Assembly: GCA_030018055.1 (NCBI GenBank)
Contig: JASEGN010000031.1
Span: 1 to 10,863 of the forward strand
Reading direction: 5' to 3'
DNA from: Candidatus Aenigmatarchaeota archaeon
GTDB taxonomy: Archaea > Aenigmatarchaeota > Aenigmatarchaeia > CG10238-14 > SCSR01
DNA: 10,863 nt
Positions 6,170 through 10,863 of the stretch are shown piece after piece (position 1 is the first letter of the stretch; the number at the start of each line of letters is the position of its first letter). The position numbers were made by a program, and so were the translations under genes. Below the pieces are notes generated by a model. The model saw only the letters and a program-made list of their open reading frames with translations. It did not search any database and had not been told where the DNA came from.

Positions 6170-6838
6170 ATGGAAAACCTTTACACAGATGAAGTTAGAG
6201 AAGCTGCAGAAGTTCTTCGCTACTTGCTTAATCATAAGTTTCAAAGGAAAAACATAAAAAATATTTTGCGATTTATTCAAGGCCCATACAACCTTAATGC
6301 TGATCAAATACATTTACTGGATAGAGCTGTATACTCTGATAAGGAATCTGAAGCTAGGAGTAAAAAATTAATAAATGTAAAAGAAATAAGAAGCAGCACT
6401 TTAGGTATAGATGGCTATAACGTTTTGGTAACGCTAGAGTCTGCTCTTGAAGGAAAACCTTTGGTTCAAGCGGATGATGGATTGATTAGAGATATAGCTG
6501 GAAAGAGTAGCAGATACAGACCAAGTGAGACAACTTATAAAGCTCTCAATCTTATATTTAGCACGTTAAAAGCTTATCCCCCAAGAGAAACTTTGTTTTT
6601 GTTTGATGAGAGAATAGGGATGAGTGTTGAATTTGCCAAATCCGTTAGGGGCATGCTAAATGAATATGGATTGTGTGGTGATGCAAGCGTAGCCAACTAC
6701 CCTGATGAAGAAATATTGGAATATGAAATAATAGCTACCAGCGATTCTACACCCATAGATAAAGCTAAGAAAGTTTTTGATCTTGCCGGCTATTTAATAA
6801 AAGAAGAGCTAAAATGTAAGTTAATTAGATTAAGATAA
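6170..6838 (+). CDS. DUF434/DUF5616 protein, possible PIN-like nuclease
   Basis: A 222-residue archaeal-type protein. Residues 5-56 match the DUF434 pattern (RYLLNHKFQRKNIKNILRF…LNADQIHLLDRAVYS). The rest corresponds to DUF5616. The C-terminal region starts with GIDGYNVL (79-86), much like the first strand of NYN/PIN-like nucleases, and has further acidic positions at D102-D103, D146-E147, S191-D192 and D197. A metal-dependent ribonuclease role is therefore plausible, but it is inference from motif shape and no activity is known to me. It lies 4 nt after kptA, suggesting a joint RNA-related function. Confidence 0.8.
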   Translation: MENLYTDEVREAAEVLRYLLNHKFQRKNIKNILRFIQGPYNLNADQIHLLDRAVYSDKESEARSKKLINVKEIRSSTLGIDGYNVLVTLESALEGKPLVQADDGLIRDIAGKSSRYRPSETTYKALNLIFSTLKAYPPRETLFLFDERIGMSVEFAKSVRGMLNEYGLCGDASVANYPDEEILEYEIIATSDSTPIDKAKKVFDLAGYLIKEELKCKLIRLR

Positions 6839-6859
6839 AGATAGCTCTATGTAAATTGC

Positions 6860-8353
6860 ATGAGCCAAGAGTTGATTAAAAGCACTGCTGAATTAAAAAC
6901 CATAGCCGAATTGTTGAGTGAAGAGGTAAAAAATGATGAAGATAGAATTGTTTCTAGATACACAAGAGTTATTCACGATCTTTCTGTTTTTCATGACGGT
7001 AAGGAATCGAAGCATGTTTATGCTCAATCAAACCTTAACAAAGAGCTAATAGAAAAAGGAATATACACTCAAACAGAAATTGAAGATCTTTGCCAAGCTA
7101 ATTTAAAAAAGATTCAGGTTGCTAGAGATTTAAAAGAACATAGATTTCATTTTAAATCCAAAGGGATTTCATTGCCAGCTGAAGAAGCTGTCTATGAAGA
7201 AAAAATTCCAACAGAAGTTGATATGTATGATAACGAGTTTAAACAATTTACCAAAGAGCATGCAGATACAAAAATTACTCGTTCCTTAAGAGTTGAACAA
7301 AAGGTGATAGTGAATTCAAAAGGTGGAAAAGTTGTGCAAACTATTCCCATCTTTGGTATCTTCTACCACCAAGGCTACAATCCAATCCCATTAAAAAGAA
7401 ACTTAGGCGTAGTTTGTACCTCAGCTCAAGATGTTAGGAATCTAACCAAGTTAATCAAGCGCATGGTTGATCCAACACCAACCAAAAGGATCAACAATTC
7501 AGCCTCATTCAGTGAAGCTTTTCATGAATTATTCCAACTTTATCCTTTGAAATGCGGTAGCTTAGAAGAAGCTGGAATGCCATCAGCAGGACTTTTTGAT
7601 GTATGCACATTAGGTGGAACTTTTATTCACGAAATATTTGGACATCACTTTGAAGAACCACTCAGAACATTGGAATTTGGAGATGTCGCTACGTTCAAGT
7701 ATGATCAAGCAACTCAAAACAAAACCATAATCTTAAAAGACGATCCAACCCAAATAGTGGAAGGGTTTAGAGTTCAAGGATTTACGTATGTTGATGCTTA
7801 TGGAAGGAGAAGAGAACCTAGAACGTTAATTGAAGGGGGAAAGGTTAAAGGATTTTTGGGAAGTGAGTACGTTGATTCTGAAAATCTGAAAAGATATTTA
7901 GGCTTAGATAAGAGCGAATTCGTTGGAAATGCTGTGCAAAGCGATGGTTTATTTCCCCAACCTGCAGCCAGCTGTACGGTAATTGATGGAAGTGCTGAGG
8001 ATGTTGATTTGGAGGGAAAGCTTTTACTAAACCCTTCCTATGGGACTACCAATCGTCAGGATAAAACCTATTCATTAACTGCTTTTGAAAGCTATGTGAT
8101 CAAAAATGGAAAAGCTCAAAGGTTAATTCCATTACAAGTAACAGGAGGTATTAATCAAGCACTTGCAAACTTACATTTGTTAGCTGACACCAATTATCAA
8201 AGTGGTGTATGCAACAAACCTGAACCACTTTATGCTCAAAGAGAAACTGAAGTTTTAGTTTCTCAGTTCACCAAAAGTCAATTATGGGCAGCCCAACAAG
8301 TGTATCCTTTACCTCTATCCGATAGGCACTTAAAAATTTTAACAAAACGCTAG
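6860..8353 (+). CDS. TldD/PmbA-family metalloprotease (lone subunit)
   Basis: A 497-residue member of the TldD/TldE (PmbA) peptidase family. The zinc motif HExxxH is present as H257-E258-I-F-G-H262, and C451 (SGVCNKPE) sits where TldD has its third zinc ligand, so this looks like the catalytic TldD-type subunit rather than the inactive TldE type. Bacterial TldD works with TldE to trim peptides and modified leader peptides. No TldE-like gene occurs in the window, and the N-terminal 200 residues look divergent, so partner and substrate are unknown. The start ATG at 6860 lies 21 nt after the DUF434 gene's stop, on the same strand, without a clear promoter. Confidence 0.88.
   Translation: MSQELIKSTAELKTIAELLSEEVKNDEDRIVSRYTRVIHDLSVFHDGKESKHVYAQSNLNKELIEKGIYTQTEIEDLCQANLKKIQVARDLKEHRFHFKSKGISLPAEEAVYEEKIPTEVDMYDNEFKQFTKEHADTKITRSLRVEQKVIVNSKGGKVVQTIPIFGIFYHQGYNPIPLKRNLGVVCTSAQDVRNLTKLIKRMVDPTPTKRINNSASFSEAFHELFQLYPLKCGSLEEAGMPSAGLFDVCTLGGTFIHEIFGHHFEEPLRTLEFGDVATFKYDQATQNKTIILKDDPTQIVEGFRVQGFTYVDAYGRRREPRTLIEGGKVKGFLGSEYVDSENLKRYLGLDKSEFVGNAVQSDGLFPQPAASCTVIDGSAEDVDLEGKLLLNPSYGTTNRQDKTYSLTAFESYVIKNGKAQRLIPLQVTGGINQALANLHLLADTNYQSGVCNKPEPLYAQRETEVLVSQFTKSQLWAAQQVYPLPLSDRHLKILTKR
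8330..8340 (+). promoter_or_regulatory. TATA-like box for the nucleoside hydrolase gene
   Basis: TTAAAAATTTT within the last codons of the TldD gene, centred about 30 nt before the ATG at 8365. It has the same spacing as the other TATA candidates and suggests a separate transcript start. Confidence 0.4.
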
Positions 8354-8364
8354 CGTGATAGTAA

Positions 8365-9300
8365 ATGTACAAACACAGAGTGATTTTGAGCACTGATATA
8401 GGTTCAGATGTAGATGATGCGTTAGCACTTTGGTATTGTATAAAACATCCACAGATTAAATTGGAAGCTGTAGTCACGGTTTATGGAAAGGTCAATCTCA
8501 GAGCAAAAATAGCCCAGAGAATGTTAGATTTAGCTGGGTATGATGCAAAAGTTGCACCTGGTTTTTCATATACAAGAACTAAAGGTAAAGAAATATGGCA
8601 TACCGGAGTTGAAGGTTATGGGATCTTAAGCAAAGAGGAAATTGAAAAGAGTGAAAAAGACGCTACAGATATCGCAGTAGGAGTAGGTATTCTGTATAAA
8701 GAAATATTGGAAAATCCGAAAGAAATAGACTTGATATCTATTGGACCTTTAACTAATATAGCTGCTCATGTGCATACCAAAGTTATTGAAAATATAAAAC
8801 ATTTGTACCTGATGGGTGGAGCAATTAAATACCCTCACGAGCTAAATGAAAATAACCTTTATGAACATCACCCTTTGCCAGAACCTGAACACAATATAAG
8901 ATGTGATCCAGATGCAGCAAGAGATGTTTTTGATTCTAGTTTACCAATAACCTTGGTTCCGCTAGACATAACAAGAAAAGTACTCCTAGATGAAGCTGAT
9001 ATTAACTTAATGAGAGCACGAAATACAGAATTAAGCAACGCAGTTGTATCCATGCTAGATTACTGGCTCGATTATCGTTCACAACAAGAAAGGAAAAAGA
9101 TAACCTCAACTGCTTTAAACGATCCACTTGCAGTTGGGGTAATGCTAAATCCTGATATAGTAAAAATGAAAAAAGCAAAAATTAAGGTTGATACCGAAGG
9201 TAGAACCTTGGTCGAGAGTAAAGAAGGAAATGTCAATGTTTGTTATGACGTGAATGTTCAAGCATTTAAAGAAGATTTTTTATCTAAAGTATTAAGATAG
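8365..9300 (+). CDS. Nucleoside hydrolase (IUNH family)
   Basis: Calcium-dependent N-ribohydrolase that splits nucleosides into base and ribose, 311 residues as usual for the family. Visible signatures: TDIGSDVDDALAL (10-22) with D11, D17 and D18 for calcium; IGPLTNIA (124-131); LMGGA (147-151); EHNIRCDPDAA (173-183); and D251 in LNDPLAV as the last calcium ligand. The usual histidine of HDPxA at the position before D251 is N250. A role in nucleoside salvage is likely; base preference cannot be predicted. It starts 12 nt after the TldD stop but probably has its own promoter, and it converges with the minus-strand genes. Confidence 0.92.
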   Translation: MYKHRVILSTDIGSDVDDALALWYCIKHPQIKLEAVVTVYGKVNLRAKIAQRMLDLAGYDAKVAPGFSYTRTKGKEIWHTGVEGYGILSKEEIEKSEKDATDIAVGVGILYKEILENPKEIDLISIGPLTNIAAHVHTKVIENIKHLYLMGGAIKYPHELNENNLYEHHPLPEPEHNIRCDPDAARDVFDSSLPITLVPLDITRKVLLDEADINLMRARNTELSNAVVSMLDYWLDYRSQQERKKITSTALNDPLAVGVMLNPDIVKMKKAKIKVDTEGRTLVESKEGNVNVCYDVNVQAFKEDFLSKVLR

Positions 9301-9366
9301 TTCCGGTCTTTTTCTTATAATCAAAGCTACTTTCTAATCCTATGGAAAATATCCAAATCCTTCTAA

Positions 9367-9373
9367 TTTTTTT
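9367..9373 (+). terminator. T7 tract between convergent genes
   Basis: A run of seven T in the 95-bp gap after the nucleoside hydrolase (a T5 run at 9309-9313 is closer to its stop). Such tracts are sufficient archaeal termination signals on the + strand. The minus strand shows only short T runs here. No hairpin was seen. Confidence 0.4.
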
Positions 9374-9395
9374 GGCAAAATTTCCAAATTTTCTA

Positions 9396-9716
9396 TTATC
9401 TCCTACTACACCGAAATTCCTCCTCACCCTCATCCAAAATTAAGTTTAATACTTTTTTTATTGGTTGATAATCTGATGACTTAGGATCTAAACTCTGTTC
9501 AAAATACGCTTCAATTGAGCTTCTCACAAAACCTTTTTTAAAAAGCTCATATGCTTCAAAAAAATAGGGTTGCAGGTCTTCCTTTACATTTTCTTTTCCA
9601 TACCCTGACCGAAACAGCTCAACCATCATAGGTTGTTTTTTAACATAATTTCTTACACCATCCAAGATGCTAGATATCCTAGCAGCTAGAAATTTTTCTT
9701 TCCATTCCTCCTCCAT
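9396..9716 (-). CDS. Uncharacterised acidic helical protein (106 aa)
   Basis: Not recognised. Apparently all-alpha and soluble, with no membrane segment or metal motif. Residues 1-30 (MEEEWKEKFLAARISSILDGVRNYV) and 48-75 (LQPYFFEAYELFKKGFVRSSIEAYFEQ) look like amphipathic helices, the second reminiscent of a helical-repeat or HEPN-like segment, though no RxxxxH motif is visible. The C terminus is EEEFRCSRR. The ATG lies 7 nt after the stop of the ligase-like gene on the same strand, and an in-frame TGA just upstream rules out an earlier start. Being last in the block, it may assist the ligase-like protein, but that is guesswork. Confidence 0.7.
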   Translation of the reverse strand: MEEEWKEKFLAARISSILDGVRNYVKKQPMMVELFRSGYGKENVKEDLQPYFFEAYELFKKGFVRSSIEAYFEQSLDPKSSDYQPIKKVLNLILDEGEEEFRCSRR

Positions 9717-9723
9717 TCATCCA

Positions 9724-10617
9724 TCACTTAATTTGGCTAAATTTTAAATCATGACGAAATATTAGTTGTCCTTGCTCAAAACTAAACTTTCCATAAAGAG
9801 GAGCTTTAGGATATAAGCTATTACCTACTTTTTCAGAATTCTTTTCTATAGCACGAACATATAGGATACGTTCTCTGTCAGATAATCCATAATCTGTGAT
9901 AATTTCTTTGTCATCCCACTTTACAACAAAAGATTTAATTTCTTCATTAGGACGCAACTCAATCCTAATTATTGGAGAATATTCCTCTTTCCTTAATTTA
10001 TATTTTCTCCAGTAATGAGTACGCTTGCAAATGTATGGAGACTCAGGATCTTTTTCAACTAAACCTTTCTCTATAGCTTTAGTTATCCTAGCTAATTCTG
10101 GTGGTAGGTTAATTTTATCTTCTACCAATTGAACAAGAAACTCCAGGGGATATTGTTTAATTTTTTTGATTAATCTTGTCTCGGGTAACTGGTCATGTTT
10201 TTCCTTTCTTAGATAAAGTGGTTTATCTCTTACATCTTCCTTTTCCAAAAAAATCACATCCAAAACATAAGCTTCACAAGGACTGTGGCTTGCTCTTAGT
10301 GTAATTCTGAATTTATCTTCCAGCAGACGTCTTCCCCTCGCTACCTCAAGCCCTTCAGGATGAAGTACTTCAGCATCGAAAATGAAGTAATTGAGTGGAT
10401 AGCTTTTTAACTCCTCTACAATCTCTGGAAAATTCCTAGTTATATCTATACACATCTGATCTCTTGATTTAGTCTGATCTCTACCTATAATTTTAATTTC
10501 ATCCCATTTGTAAAGCAAAGTACGCATCCCATCTAACTTAGGCTCATGATAGCCAGAAAGAAACTTGCCCCATTCTCTTCGCTCACAGAGCATTACGTCT
10601 CTAATTTCAGGAAACAT
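9724..10617 (-). CDS. ATP-dependent DNA ligase-like nucleotidyltransferase
   Basis: A 297-residue protein with the covalent nucleotidyltransferase motif order. Motif I is E25-P-K27-L-D-G-M-R32 (K27 the adenylated lysine), motif III F80-D-A-E83-V, motif IIIa Y117-V-L-D120-V, motif IV region G185-L-V-E-K189-DPESPY, and motif V W203-R-K-Y-K207. The motif IV glutamate normally just before the glycine is K184 here, with E183 one place earlier. The C-terminal 80 residues could be a small OB-like domain, but no motif VI was found. It may seal nicks in repair, or act as a divergent or inactive ligase. There is no N-terminal DNA-binding domain, so it resembles minimal ligases rather than replicative Lig1. 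It sits 5 nt after the upstream gene in a minus-strand block. Confidence 0.82.
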   Translation of the reverse strand: MFPEIRDVMLCERREWGKFLSGYHEPKLDGMRTLLYKWDEIKIIGRDQTKSRDQMCIDITRNFPEIVEELKSYPLNYFIFDAEVLHPEGLEVARGRRLLEDKFRITLRASHSPCEAYVLDVIFLEKEDVRDKPLYLRKEKHDQLPETRLIKKIKQYPLEFLVQLVEDKINLPPELARITKAIEKGLVEKDPESPYICKRTHYWRKYKLRKEEYSPIIRIELRPNEEIKSFVVKWDDKEIITDYGLSDRERILYVRAIEKNSEKVGNSLYPKAPLYGKFSFEQGQLIFRHDLKFSQIK

Positions 10618-10622
10618 ATAGC

Positions 10623-10863
10623 TTATTTGGTTTTATATCCTTTATCTGTCTTGATGAGCTGGTTGTAGCCTTCCTCTAAATCTGTTAAAATAATTTTAGC
10701 TACACTTTCCGAAGACTTACTTTCTTTAACAATAACATCTAAAGAAACTCCTTCTTGATATTGTCCTTGAAGCCTTTCTATCAATAAATAAAGTTCTTTA
10801 TGTTTTTCTGACGCACTTCTTAGTTCTTCTGGAAGCTCTATTTCCACCTCAGCTTGACCAAAT
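10623..10863 (-). CDS. C-terminal part of a protein with winged-helix-like end (5' partial)
   Basis: The frame stays open to the window edge (about 80 codons visible, reading FGQAEVEIELPEEL at the edge), so the gene probably continues beyond 10863. A GTG at 10847 (74 residues) is the only start inside, and is weak. After a helical segment (SASEKHKELYLLIERLQGQY), residues about 33-74 (counting from the GTG) look like a small winged helix: SLDVIVKESKSSESVAKIILTDLEEGYNQL followed by KTDKGYKTK as a wing. A C-terminal winged helix is common in archaeal replication and repair proteins. It ends 5 nt before the ligase-like start, so joint transcription is likely. The parent protein is not identified. 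Confidence 0.65.
   Translation of the reverse strand, partial: FGQAEVEIELPEELRSASEKHKELYLLIERLQGQYQEGVSLDVIVKESKSSESVAKIILTDLEEGYNQLIKTDKGYKTK

Noticed and set aside
9301..9395. Possible small RNA or gene between convergent genes
   Set aside because: Only AT-rich sequence and T-tracts are visible; no start-stop frame of note and no stable inverted repeat.

Overview
The window reads as a stretch of an AT-rich archaeal chromosome. Archaeal character is inferred from the gene set: KptA-type RNA 2'-phosphotransferase, a DUF434/DUF5616 protein, a TIGR02253-like HAD phosphatase, a small multi-drug export family protein, an AmrS-like radical SAM enzyme and an ATP-dependent DNA ligase-like protein. 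It is also inferred from TATA-like boxes about 28-33 nt upstream of several start codons that lack Shine-Dalgarno sequences. No rRNA or tRNA gene, CRISPR array or plasmid/phage hallmark was seen. I cannot assign a phylum.

Left edge (1-656): a complete solo-tnpA IS200-type insertion sequence of 601 bp lies directly after the last 55 bp of another copy of the same element, a head-to-tail arrangement. Both ends carry a hairpin with a TTTA loop, preceded by the same GAATA motif. The right end runs straight into the 3' part of a larger gene (to 1595) whose visible product carries a PD-(D/E)XK-like nuclease motif. That gene is therefore probably 5'-disrupted by the IS.

Middle (1596-8353, + strand): HAD phosphatase; a 44-residue zinc-ribbon protein; a small multi-drug export family membrane protein; two overlapping uncharacterised genes, the second with a cysteine cluster; then a radical SAM enzyme followed closely by a class I methyltransferase. 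Next come kptA, a DUF434/DUF5616 protein (possible PIN-like nuclease) and a TldD/PmbA-family metalloprotease, tightly spaced and probably co-transcribed.

Right (8365-10863): a nucleoside hydrolase on the + strand, probably with its own promoter, converges on a three-gene minus-strand block. That block holds the C-terminal end of a protein running off the window, a DNA ligase-like nucleotidyltransferase with an altered motif IV, and a small acidic unknown.

The most noteworthy items are the tandem IS200 junction with its shared end signals, the interrupted nuclease-like gene, the kptA-DUF434 pairing (a possible RNA processing or repair unit), and the ligase-like gene block. None amounts to a proven new system from sequence alone.
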